Shown here piece after piece: positions 45,540 to 53,344 of a stretch of DNA of 64,000 nucleotides. Each line of letters starts with the position of its first letter. Position 1 is the stretch's first letter. Made by a program: the position numbers and the translations under genes. Under the pieces are notes generated by a model, which saw only the letters and a program-made list of their open reading frames with translations, was not told the DNA's origin and ran no database searches. The DNA comes from Rhodoblastus acidophilus (GTDB lineage: Bacteria; Pseudomonadota; Alphaproteobacteria; Rhizobiales; Beijerinckiaceae). The stretch lies in contig NZ_FYDG01000005.1 in the NCBI RefSeq assembly GCF_900187365.1, forward strand, positions 1-64,000, read 5' to 3'.

Positions 45540-46472
45540 TCAGTCGGGTTGCGCGATCACCGCCGCCGCCGCGCCGCGGCGGCGCGCCACCACAAAACTG
45601 GCGACGGGACGATCCCCCTTGTAGAGCGCGACCAGGGTCGCGTCCGGGGGAACGCCGGGACCGGATCGCGCCGCGCCAATGCGAAGCCGATCGGCGGCGG
45701 GCTCGCCCAGAATGGCGAAATGGCTTTCGGGCGCGTCGAACGCGAAAGTTTGCGCCGCCGCGCCGGCGAGCGGCAATGCGGCGGAGGCGGCGTCGCCGGA
45801 TTTCGGCGCCGCCGCCGGGCTGAAGGCCGGGTCGAGCAATTCCGGACCGCCCGCCCGCCAGGACCGCGCCCATACGGCCGCTTTCGGGCCGAGCCGACAG
45901 AGATCCGGCGTGGCGCAAAAGGCGTCGGTCGCGGTGAACTCCAGCGTATAACGAATGGAAATGTTGCAGGTTTTCCTGAGCGTTTCGCCCTGTTGAACGA
46001 AAATGGCCGCCTGTTCGAGATCGTCAGCGCCGCCGTCGCTTTGCAGGAAGAAAGCGCGGCCGCCCGCTGCGCCAAGCCCGACGGCGCCGTGACCGCAACG
46101 GTCGAATGGATCGCCGGGCGCAGGCGCCGCCAGCGCTTTTGTCTCGCCCGAAGCGAGACTGAACAGCAGGGGCCGGCGGCAATTCGCCGCGCCGGATTCG
46201 GCGTCGATCAGCGCCAGCCCCTTGGCGCCGCCGGCGCGGGCGAGTCGCACGGACGCCGCCTTCAGCGCCTCGCGGTCGGCGGCGGCAAGCGGAAACGCGG
46301 CCAGATCCGCCTCGCTGGCGGGCGCGCCGCGATCCGCCAACCCGGACTGCGCGTCCGTGCGCAGACGATTCTTGATCGCTGCGGCGACCTCGTCGCAGTA
46401 GCGCGGCGCGGCCTCCGCCGCCGCTGTCAGCGTCATCAGCGCGAAACAAACCAACATGCGTCGCATCGGCAT
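45540..46472 (-). CDS. exported hypothetical protein with paired cysteines
   Basis: A 310-residue periplasmic protein with a signal peptide (AAAEA-AP). Six or so cysteines occur in short-range pairs, for example RYCDEV, NCRR, DRCGH, TCN, FCATPDLCRL, which suggests disulfide-bonded loops. I do not recognise the fold; some related proteins are annotated DUF1176, but I cannot confirm that. GGCGGAGA precedes the ATG. Not in an obvious operon: 140 bp separates it from the DUF2189 gene, and the next gene is divergent. Confidence 0.68.
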   Translation of the reverse strand: MPMRRMLVCFALMTLTAAAEAAPRYCDEVAAAIKNRLRTDAQSGLADRGAPASEADLAAFPLAAADREALKAASVRLARAGGAKGLALIDAESGAANCRRPLLFSLASGETKALAAPAPGDPFDRCGHGAVGLGAAGGRAFFLQSDGGADDLEQAAIFVQQGETLRKTCNISIRYTLEFTATDAFCATPDLCRLGPKAAVWARSWRAGGPELLDPAFSPAAAPKSGDAASAALPLAGAAAQTFAFDAPESHFAILGEPAADRLRIGAARSGPGVPPDATLVALYKGDRPVASFVVARRRGAAAAVIAQPD

Positions 46473-46549
46473 TCTCCGCCGCAGGCTCCAATCCAGCTTC
46501 CGGTCTTAGGATCGCCCGCACTGAAAATCGAGTCCTAAGGAGCGTCGCT

Positions 46550-46849
46550 ATGTTGCTTCGCCTGGGTCTGCTGCTGTCATCCGGCTTTTTGATTTCCTGG
46601 TTGTGGAACGCGGCCGACGCGCAATTTTCCGGTTCAATCCTATCGCGAATCCAGGGTCCCGCCGTCGTCGCCCAGGCCTATTACCCGCCGCAGCCATCGG
46701 CGCCGGTCTATTCGCCGCCGGTCGCAACGCCGCCGGCCGTAAGCCCGCCGCCGCCGCCGCAGATCAACCAGCCGACCTGGGAAACGCCGACCTACGAGTC
46801 GCCGACCTATTATCCCACGCGCAACTATCCGACGACCTATTATCGTTAA
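46550..46849 (+). CDS. small exported Pro/Tyr-rich protein
   Basis: A 99-residue protein with a signal peptide (AADA-QF) and a mature part almost entirely of Pro, Tyr, Thr, Ser and Val: repeated YYPP, PPPP and ET/ESPTYY motifs. Such composition suggests a surface or cell-wall-associated disordered peptide. AAGGAG precedes the ATG. It starts 77 nt after the divergent DUF1176-like gene start. Unknown family. Confidence 0.68.
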   Translation: MLLRLGLLLSSGFLISWLWNAADAQFSGSILSRIQGPAVVAQAYYPPQPSAPVYSPPVATPPAVSPPPPPQINQPTWETPTYESPTYYPTRNYPTTYYR

Positions 46850-46936
46850 GCCCAAGGCGGCGCCCGCATCTGCGCCGCAAGACTGGCGCAAGGCTTCCGG
46901 GTTAGCGTATCATGGGCAGCGATTGGGAGCCGCGCC

Positions 46937-47251
46937 ATGGATACGCCCCAGGTGAGTCGCATTGGTCCTTATGCGCGCGTCTCGGCCGTCTCGCGGTCGG
47001 AAGAAGGCGACTCCGCGAAAGATACGCGCGAGTTCACCGCGCTCCTGATCAACGAGGACGCGGCCGCACGGCGGCGTCACCGCTCCGCGCCGGACGACGA
47101 GCCAAAGCCGGCCGAAGAAGCCGACGAGCGGCCGGACGAGGCCGAATCTCTGATTGAGGCGCAAGCGCCGGGCGAAGCCGAGGACGTGCTGCCGGAAGAC
47201 GCGCACGATCCGCAGGAACTGCGCGCGCTCCTCACCAATCGTCACGACTGA
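46937..47251 (+). CDS. small acidic hypothetical protein
   Basis: A 104-residue protein strongly acidic in its second half (about one third Asp and Glu, EEADERPDEAESLIEAQAPGEAEDVLPEDAHD), with an N-terminal TPQVSRIGPYARV segment. No signal peptide. GGGAGC precedes the ATG. Unknown function; composition suggests a disordered adaptor. It converges with the Crp/Fnr gene 5 nt away. Confidence 0.6.
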   Translation: MDTPQVSRIGPYARVSAVSRSEEGDSAKDTREFTALLINEDAAARRRHRSAPDDEPKPAEEADERPDEAESLIEAQAPGEAEDVLPEDAHDPQELRALLTNRHD

Positions 47252-47255
47252 TTCT

Positions 47256-47954
47256 TTAACTCGCCTCTTCGACCATCTGTTTTTCCGCGCCCGCGAGATC
47301 CTCCAGCGCGGGCAGATCGCGAATCGTCACCTGCGCGCCATCGACGCGCACGCCGAACTTGGCCAGCGCCGCGAACGAGCGCGACAGCACCTCCGGCGCC
47401 ATGCCGAGCCGCGCCGCGAGAATCTTTTTCTCGAAGGGAATCACCAGGCGGCGAGTCCCGCCGGTTTCGCGATCGCGCTGCACCAGCCAATTGGCCAGAC
47501 GCTCCAGGCTGGTGCGCAATTTCTGATTTTTCAGCTCCTGCGCCATCTGGCTGTAGCTGCGGGCGATCTCGCGCGTGAAGGCGGCGGCGAAGCCGCCATC
47601 AGCCTCCAACGCGTGGCGCACCGATTTGGAGGGCACCATCAGGATGCGGGAAGCCTCCAGGGTGCGCGCAGATTGCGGATAGGGCTGATCGAGCACCACC
47701 GAGGCGTCGATCACGCCATCATTGGGGCCGAGGACGACGACCGTGGTCTCACGATCGCGCCAACTGGCGTAAAGCTCGACGGCGCCGCCGAGCACAACGT
47801 AGAGAAAATCAGCCCGCTCGCCTTCGCGAGTCAGTTGCGTGTGTGCAGGGAACCGCTGCAGGAACGCGCCCTGCAACAGGAATTCCGCCGTTTCGGGCCG
47901 GCAGGCCGCGAGAAACGAACATTGGGCGGCCTCCGCTCGCTCTTCCATACGCAT
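47256..47954 (-). CDS. Crp/Fnr family transcription regulator, E-SR type
   Basis: A 232-residue regulator. An N-terminal cyclic-nucleotide-binding-like domain (SFLAACRPETAEFLLQGAFLQRFPAHTQLTREGE...) is followed by the dimer helix and a winged HTH with MAPEVLSRSFAAL. The Glu-x-x-Ser-Arg arrangement of the recognition helix is that of FNR/FixK/DNR proteins, which bind TTGAT-N4-ATCAA-like sites. Only one or two Cys lie near the N terminus, so an FNR-type iron-sulfur sensor is not supported; a FixK- or DNR/NnrR-like role in oxygen or nitrogen-oxide control is the best guess. Start at 47954 (ATG) preferred over TTG 47993. Confidence 0.85.
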   Translation of the reverse strand: MRMEERAEAAQCSFLAACRPETAEFLLQGAFLQRFPAHTQLTREGERADFLYVVLGGAVELYASWRDRETTVVVLGPNDGVIDASVVLDQPYPQSARTLEASRILMVPSKSVRHALEADGGFAAAFTREIARSYSQMAQELKNQKLRTSLERLANWLVQRDRETGGTRRLVIPFEKKILAARLGMAPEVLSRSFAALAKFGVRVDGAQVTIRDLPALEDLAGAEKQMVEEAS

Positions 47955-48021
47955 CGAAATCTCTGGCGCCTTTCGAAGGTCAAAACGACACAACCTTTAT
48001 CAAGCGTGGATTTGATCAACA

Positions 48022-48035
48022 TTGCTTTCAGTCAA
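48022..48035. promoter_or_regulatory. candidate FNR/DNR-type box in front of crp/fnr gene and nth
   Basis: TTGCT-TTCA-GTCAA at 48022-48035 has 9 of 10 positions of TTGAT-N4-GTCAA. It lies between the Crp/Fnr gene and nth, 68 nt upstream of the former start. A palindrome TTGATCAA at 48012-48019 and another ATCAA at 47999-48003 are nearby. Fits autoregulation; not proven. Confidence 0.4.
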
Positions 48036-48109
48036 AGTCTGATGGCCATAATGCCGATTTTTTGTGCAAAATCCCGAGACCAAGCCGACGGCTTGTTCCG
48101 CGCCAGCGG

Positions 48110-48802
48110 ATGAATTATTCCGAAAGCATGACCGGAACACCCCGAACGCGCGGCCGGAAAGCCGCCGACGCCGCCGCCCGCATCCGCGAGATTTTCGCGC
48201 GATTGGCGGCGCGCAACCCGCATCCCCGGGGCGAACTCGATTACGTCAATCCGTTCACGCTGCTGGTCGCCGTGGTATTCTCGGCGCAGGCGACCGACGT
48301 CGGCGTCAACCGCGCCACCAAATCGCTGTTCCCGGTGGCCGACACGCCCGAAAAAATGCTGGCGCTCGGCGAGGAGGCGCTGCGCGAGAAAATCAAGACC
48401 ATCGGCCTGTTCCGCGCCAAGGCCAAGAACGTCATCGAACTGTCGCGGCAATTGATCGCGCGATTCGACAGCCAGGTCCCGAAAACGCGCGAAGATCTCG
48501 AAAGCCTGCCCGGCGTCGGGCGCAAGACCGCCAATGTCGTCCTGAACATCGCCTTTGGCGAGAAAACCATCGCCGTGGACACCCATTTGTTCCGGGTCTC
48601 CAACCGCATTCCCCTCGCTCCGGGCAAGACGCCGGAAGCCGTGGAGCGGGGCCTGCTGGCCGTCGTTCCCGACGATTATCTCCAGCACGCCCATCACTGG
48701 CTGATCCTGCACGGGCGCTACATCTGCAAGGCGCGCAAGCCGGACTGTCCGCTGTGTCCGATCGCCGATCTCTGCCTGTGGCCCGAAAAAACGACCGTCT
48801 GA
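48110..48802 (+). CDS. nth: endonuclease III
   Basis: Base excision repair glycosylase/AP lyase for oxidised pyrimidines. Helix-hairpin-helix LPGVGRKTANVV with the catalytic Lys, VDTHLFRVSNR with the Asp, and the [4Fe-4S] cluster C-x6-C-x2-C-x5-C as CKARKPDCPLCPIADLC. The start is either 48110 or 48128; the second removes six residues, both lack a strong ribosome site. Divergent from the Crp/Fnr gene. Normal length at about 224-230 residues. Confidence 0.94.
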   Translation: MNYSESMTGTPRTRGRKAADAAARIREIFARLAARNPHPRGELDYVNPFTLLVAVVFSAQATDVGVNRATKSLFPVADTPEKMLALGEEALREKIKTIGLFRAKAKNVIELSRQLIARFDSQVPKTREDLESLPGVGRKTANVVLNIAFGEKTIAVDTHLFRVSNRIPLAPGKTPEAVERGLLAVVPDDYLQHAHHWLILHGRYICKARKPDCPLCPIADLCLWPEKTTV

Positions 48803-48881
48803 CCGCCGGCCCTTGCGGGTCCGCGCGATGGCGCCGGCAAGCGCGGCCGGACTTTTCACGCCCGGCCGTCGCTGATCCCGT

Positions 48882-49700
48882 TTATTCGCCTTCGCTCTTG
48901 AGGCTGCCGGGCTGCGGCATGGAGATGATGTTGTAGCCGGCGTCGACATAGTGAATTTCGCCGGTCACCCCCGCCGACAGGTCGGACAGCAGGTAGAGCG
49001 CGGAGCCGCCGACGTCTTCGATCGTGACCGTGCGGCGCAGGGGCGCGTGCGCCCGCTGGAAATTGAACATGAAGCGCGCTTCCGCAATGCCGGCGCCCGC
49101 CAGCGTGCGGATCGGCCCGGCGGAAATGGCGTTGACGCGCACGCCCTGCTCGCCGAGATCGGCGGCGAGATAGCGCACGCTGGATTCCAGCGCCGCCTTG
49201 GCCACGCCCATCACATTGTAATTGGGCATGACGCGGGTGGAGCCGCCGTAAGTGAGGGTCAGCAGCGAGCCGCCGAGCGGCATCAGCTTGTGCGCGCGCT
49301 GAGCGATCTCCGTGAAGGAGAAGGCCGAAATCACCATGGTGCGCGAGAAATTCTCGCGCGTGGTGGCGTCGATATAGCGGCCCTTCAGTTCGTTCTTGTC
49401 GGAAAAGCCGATGGCGTGGACGACGAAATCGAGCGAGCCCCATTCCTTCTCAAGCGTGGCGAACAAAGCGTCCACGCTGGAAATGTCCTCGACGTCGCAA
49501 GGCAGGATCAGCTTCGATCCCACGCTTTCGGCCAGCGGCGCGACGCGCTTGCCCAAGGCTTCGCCCTGGTAGGTGAAGGCCAGTTGCGCGCCTTCGGCCG
49601 CGAGCGCCTGGGCGATGCCCCAGGCGATGGAATGACTGTTGGCGACGCCCATAATCAGGCCGCGCTTTCCGGTCATTAGTCCCTTGGCGGAAACACTCAT
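48882..49700 (-). CDS. fabI: enoyl-ACP reductase
   Basis: NADH-dependent enoyl-ACP reductase for the last step of fatty acid elongation, target of triclosan and isoniazid-type drugs. 272 residues with the SDR-like fold; GVANSHSIAWGIAQ near 20, and the catalytic Tyr-x6-Lys in YNVMGVAK. The short gap of 15 nt after fabB shows it is the third gene of fabA-fabB-fabI, a unit conserved in Rhizobiales. Confidence 0.95.
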   Translation of the reverse strand: MSVSAKGLMTGKRGLIMGVANSHSIAWGIAQALAAEGAQLAFTYQGEALGKRVAPLAESVGSKLILPCDVEDISSVDALFATLEKEWGSLDFVVHAIGFSDKNELKGRYIDATTRENFSRTMVISAFSFTEIAQRAHKLMPLGGSLLTLTYGGSTRVMPNYNVMGVAKAALESSVRYLAADLGEQGVRVNAISAGPIRTLAGAGIAEARFMFNFQRAHAPLRRTVTIEDVGGSALYLLSDLSAGVTGEIHYVDAGYNIISMPQPGSLKSEGE

Positions 49701-49715
49701 GCGGAAAAACTCTGT

Positions 49716-50936
49716 TTAAGCGTCGACATGCTTGAAGATCAGGGTGGCGTTGGTGCCCCCGAATCCGAACGAATTGGACAGCACCGCGCCGAGTTGCTTG
49801 CCGTCCTGCCGCGCGCGGACAATGTTCATGTCGGCGAAAGCCGGGTCGAGATTGACGATATTCGCGCTCTCGCAGATGAAGCTGTTCTGCTGCATCAACA
49901 GAGAATAAATCGCCTCCTGCACGCCGGCGGCGCCGAGCGAATGGCCGGTGAGCGATTTGGTCGCGGCGATCGGCGGGCATTTGTCGGCGCCGAACACGCG
50001 CCGCATCGCCTCGATCTCCTTGGCGTCACCGACGGGCGTCGCGGTGGCGTGCGGGTTGATGTAGTCGATCGGAATTTTACACGTTTCCAGGGCCATGCGC
50101 ATGCAGCGCTCGGCGCCTTCGCCCGACGGCGCCACCATGTCGTGGCCGTCGGAGGTCAGGCCGTAGCCGGCGAGTTCGGCGTAGATTTTCGCGCCGCGCG
50201 CCTTGGCGTGTTCGTACTCTTCGAGCACCAGCACGCCGGCGCCGCCGGCGATGACGAAACCGTCGCGATCAGCGTCATAAGCGCGCGAGGCTTTTTCCGG
50301 CGTGTCGTTATAGGCCGAGGACATCGCGCCCATGGCGTCGAACAGCACGGACAGCGTCCAGTCGAGTTCCTCGCAGCCGCCGGCGAACATCACGTCCTGC
50401 TTGCCATACTGGATCATCTCCGCCGCATTGCCGATGCAATGCGAGGAGGTCGCGCAGGCCGACGAGATCGAATAGTTCGCGCCCTTGATCTTGAACCAGG
50501 TGGCGAGTGTCGCGGAAGCGGTCGAGGACATGCTTTTCGGCACGGCGAACGGACCGACCTTTTTCGGCCCCTTGGTGCGGGTGATGTCGGCGCATTCGAC
50601 CACGGTGCGAGTCGAAGGACCGCCCGAGCCCATGATGATGCCGGTGCGCGGGTTGGAGATATCGCCCGGCTCCAGGCCGGAATCGGCGATGGCCTGATCC
50701 ATGGCGACATGGTTCCAGCCGGTGCCGTCGGCATGGAACCGCATGGCGCGGCGGTCGACCACGTCGGCCGGATTCAGCTTGGGCGCGCCGTGAACCTGGC
50801 AGCGAAAGCCAAGTTCAGCGTATTTTTCCGCCCGCGAAATGCCCGAACGGGCCTCACGCAGCGAGGTGAGAACTTCCCCGGCATTGTCGCCAATGGAGGA
50901 GACGATGCCCAGACCGGTGACGACGACGCGCCTCAT
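49716..50936 (-). CDS. fabB: beta-ketoacyl-ACP synthase I
   Basis: Condensing enzyme for unsaturated fatty acid chain extension. The 406-residue protein has the active-site Cys in [11 protein letters not shown], and the His pair in [11 protein letters not shown] and [14 protein letters not shown] at 50936 has CAGGAG upstream, chosen over a longer frame. FabA, 48 nt upstream, makes the cis-3-decenoyl substrate that FabB uses, so both must be coordinated. Confidence 0.95.
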   Translation of the reverse strand: MRRVVVTGLGIVSSIGDNAGEVLTSLREARSGISRAEKYAELGFRCQVHGAPKLNPADVVDRRAMRFHADGTGWNHVAMDQAIADSGLEPGDISNPRTGIIMGSGGPSTRTVVECADITRTKGPKKVGPFAVPKSMSSTASATLATWFKIKGANYSISSACATSSHCIGNAAEMIQYGKQDVMFAGGCEELDWTLSVLFDAMGAMSSAYNDTPEKASRAYDADRDGFVIAGGAGVLVLEEYEHAKARGAKIYAELAGYGLTSDGHDMVAPSGEGAERCMRMALETCKIPIDYINPHATATPVGDAKEIEAMRRVFGADKCPPIAATKSLTGHSLGAAGVQEAIYSLLMQQNSFICESANIVNLDPAFADMNIVRARQDGKQLGAVLSNSFGFGGTNATLIFKHVDA

Positions 50937-50984
50937 GCTTCCAACTCCTGCGCCCGACGGGGCGCTCATTCCCTTTGGGATGTC

Positions 50985-51497
50985 TCAGACGGCCGGTTGA
51001 AAAAGCCCGACCCGCATGTCCTTGACCTCGTAGATGCGTTTGCCGTCGGCTTCGAGCCAGCCATCGGCAATGCCCAGCTTAAGCTTGCCCTTCATGACGC
51101 GCTTGAAGTCGACGCCATAAACCACCTTTTTGACGGTGGGCAACACCTGGTCGGAGAATTTGACCTCGCCGACGCCCAGAGCCCGGCCGCGTCCGGGCAA
51201 GCCGAGCCAGCCGAGGAAAAAGCCGGTCAATTGCCAGAGAGCGTCAAGACCGAGGCAACCGGGCATGACCGGATCGCCCTGGAAATGGCAGCCGAAAAAC
51301 CAGAGATCGGGCTTGATGTCGAACTCGGCGCGGATGTGGCCCTTGCCATTGGCGCCGCCCTCCTCGCTGATTTCGACGATACGGTCGAACATCAGCATGG
51401 GCGGCAACGGCAATTGCGCGTTGCCGGGACCGAACAATTCGCCGCGCCCGCAAGAAAGCAGGTCCTGGTAATCGAAACTGAAGCGCCGTTCCCCCAT
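50985..51497 (-). CDS. fabA: 3-hydroxydecanoyl-ACP dehydratase/isomerase
   Basis: Bifunctional enzyme that starts unsaturated fatty acid synthesis. 170 residues, hotdog fold, with [27 protein letters not shown], which supplies the catalytic His and Asp of FabA. First gene of the fab operon, divergent from irr across 228 bp. No ICE motif (Irr site) is obvious in that gap, although an indirect match cannot be excluded. Confidence 0.95.
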   Translation of the reverse strand: MGERRFSFDYQDLLSCGRGELFGPGNAQLPLPPMLMFDRIVEISEEGGANGKGHIRAEFDIKPDLWFFGCHFQGDPVMPGCLGLDALWQLTGFFLGWLGLPGRGRALGVGEVKFSDQVLPTVKKVVYGVDFKRVMKGKLKLGIADGWLEADGKRIYEVKDMRVGLFQPAV

Positions 51498-51618
51498 TTT
51501 TGGCCGATCCCCCGATGGCTTGCGGCCTGCGCCGCGATTTGAAAACCGCGCCTTCTAGCATAGCGCGGTCGGCGCCGAAAGACCGCGTATCGGGTCAAGC
51601 TGACGCAGAGGCGCTCGG

Positions 51619-51647
51619 TTGTGGCCGCGCGCTCGAAATTCTATAAT
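51619..51647 (+). promoter_or_regulatory. promoter of irr
   Basis: TTGTGG (51619-51624) and TATAAT (51642-51647) are separated by exactly 17 bp. Transcription should begin near 51654, about 72 nt before the irr ATG. The -10 is a perfect consensus. Confidence 0.82.
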
Positions 51648-51725
51648 CCCACGGCCCGCCCGCGCGGGCGTAGGGGATCGCCCCGCCAATGACCACCGCC
51701 CGGAAAAACGGCCAGGAAAAACCGC

Positions 51726-52229
51726 ATGGAAAAACCACAGGCATCCGCGCCGGCCCCGCGCAAGCCGCGCGCCGCCCGCAAGCCGTCGAACAGCGATCTG
51801 GCGGGATGCCCCTTGCACGACCTGCGCGGCAAGCTCGACGCGGTCGGTCTGAGGCCGACCAAGCAGCGCATGCGCCTGGGCTGGCTGCTGTTCGGACGCG
51901 GCGACCGGCATATCACCGCCGAAAAACTGTTTGAGGAGGCGCAGGCCTCCGGCGCGCAAATTTCGCTCGCCACGGTTTACAACACCCTGAATCAGTTCAC
52001 ATCCGCAGGCCTGCTGCGCGAGGTGACCATCGACGGCGCCCGCACCTATTTCGACACCAATATCGACGAACACCAGCATTTCCTGACGGAGGAGGCGCAT
52101 CTGCTGGTGGACCTGCCCAAGGAACTGATCGACTTCCGCGCTCTACCGGAACCGCCTGAGGGCATGGAGATCGCCCGCATCGACGTGGTGGTGCGGCTGC
52201 GGCGAAAAGACGCGCCCCCGTCGAACTGA
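51726..52229 (+). CDS. irr: iron response regulator Irr (Fur family)
   Basis: Heme-sensing global iron regulator of Rhizobiales. The 167-residue protein has GLRPTKQRMRLGWLLFGRGDRHITAEKLFEEA and ISLATVYNTLNQFTSAGLLRE, nearly diagnostic for Irr. A heme-regulatory Cys-Pro motif GCPLHDL precedes the HTH at about residue 27. The second heme-binding cluster (HHH in Bradyrhizobium) appears as EHQHFL. The N terminus is longer and more basic than usual (PAPRKPRAARKP). Its position divergent from fabA matches the arrangement in many relatives. Confidence 0.95.
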   Translation: MEKPQASAPAPRKPRAARKPSNSDLAGCPLHDLRGKLDAVGLRPTKQRMRLGWLLFGRGDRHITAEKLFEEAQASGAQISLATVYNTLNQFTSAGLLREVTIDGARTYFDTNIDEHQHFLTEEAHLLVDLPKELIDFRALPEPPEGMEIARIDVVVRLRRKDAPPSN

Positions 52230-52267
52230 GAAAGGCGGCGCGGGCGCAAGACCGCTCGAAAAGCGAA

Positions 52268-52296
52268 AAGCCGCCCCGGAGGCGACGGGGCGGCTT
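52268..52296 (+). terminator. terminator after irr
   Basis: AAGCCGCCCC (52268-52277) pairs with GGGGCGGCTT (52287-52296) with a 9-nt loop. T-tract is minimal (CTTAG). The 10-bp stem is GC-rich and lies 39 nt past the irr stop. A nearby palindrome CGTTTCGA / TCGAAACG at 52315-52322 and 52332-52339 could add to it. Confidence 0.65.
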
Positions 52297-52410
52297 AGTC
52301 TGATGACAAACTCTCGTTTCGAGGCCATGGTTCGAAACGGAACTCCTCACCACAATAGCTTATTCTACATCTTCCGCCCCGCCGGCGGCGGGGCGAAACT
52401 TCGCGCGAAC

Positions 52411-53100
52411 TCAGACGTCGTCGCTGTAGCCGTCGTCGCCGGCATAGCCTCCGTCGTCCTGATAACTGGCGTCCTGATGGTTCTGTCCGCCCTGCGGTTC
52501 TTCATAATAATTGTTGACGATGGTCTCGCCGCCGCCGCCGCCGCCGAAGCCGCCGGCGCCGAAACCGCCGCCATGACCGCCAAACACGCCTTTCAGCGTA
52601 TCCGCGAGCAACACGCCGCCGGCCACGCCCGCGGCGGCGCCGAGCGCGCCCTTAAGGAAGCCGCCGCCGCCATTGCCGAACAGTCCGCCGCCCGCCTGGG
52701 GGGCGCCGCCCCACGGTCCGGGCTGAGGCGCCTGCTGCTGCGGTTCCTGCCCCGGACGGCCCCAAGGCGACGGTTGCTGCGCGGCTGCGCGCGGCCCCCC
52801 GCCGCCGAACAAACCACCGAGAAACCCGCCGCCTTGCTGCGGCTGCTGCTGCTGCTGCTGCGCAGCCTCCTCGGCCTGGGCGAGGCGGGTTTCGAGATCG
52901 CGAATTTTCTGATCGGCGCCTTTCAGCGCCTGTTCCTGAACGAGAACCGCCTGAGCCAGCAGATAGGGCGCGTAGGGCTGGGCGCGCACCGCATCGGCGA
53001 TGAACGTGTCCGCTTCCTTGTCGCGCGGCGCGCCGGCCTGGCCGCGCACACGGTCGAACAATTCGGTCAGCATCTGGCGTTCTTCGGGCGACATTGACAT
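52411..53100 (-). CDS. DUF2076 domain-containing protein
   Basis: A 229-residue protein. Residues 1-80 hold the DUF2076 helical part (SPEERQMLTELFDRVRG...YAPYLLAQAVLVQEQAL) ending in a Gln-rich coiled coil (QQQQQQPQQGGG). The rest is Gly-, Gln- and Pro-rich with a possible hydrophobic helix (FLKGALGAAAGVAGGVLLAD), then an acidic tail with YEEPQGG. Function unknown; the family is often near periplasmic ligand-binding genes. AGGGAA precedes the ATG. The Gly-rich part suggests a membrane-associated low-complexity scaffold. Confidence 0.85.
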   Translation of the reverse strand: MSMSPEERQMLTELFDRVRGQAGAPRDKEADTFIADAVRAQPYAPYLLAQAVLVQEQALKGADQKIRDLETRLAQAEEAAQQQQQQPQQGGGFLGGLFGGGGPRAAAQQPSPWGRPGQEPQQQAPQPGPWGGAPQAGGGLFGNGGGGFLKGALGAAAGVAGGVLLADTLKGVFGGHGGGFGAGGFGGGGGGETIVNNYYEEPQGGQNHQDASYQDDGGYAGDDGYSDDV

Positions 53101-53344
53101 GACGCATTTCCCTGTTTTTTCGTCGGCGCGAGGCCAACGCTGGCAATATGGGGCGGGTTCTTGGCAAAGCAAAGACACGCCTGGATGAAATTTCCGTCAT
53201 CTTTCGGCAAGACCTGCGCAAGGCGGCGGCGTAAAAAGGTCACAGCCGTAACGGAATACGAGGCCAGGCCAACAAACATCTGGCCTTGACCGTCTGGACC
53301 GATTTATAGCTGACCGCAAAGTTCAGGACATTGGGTTGGCGAAT

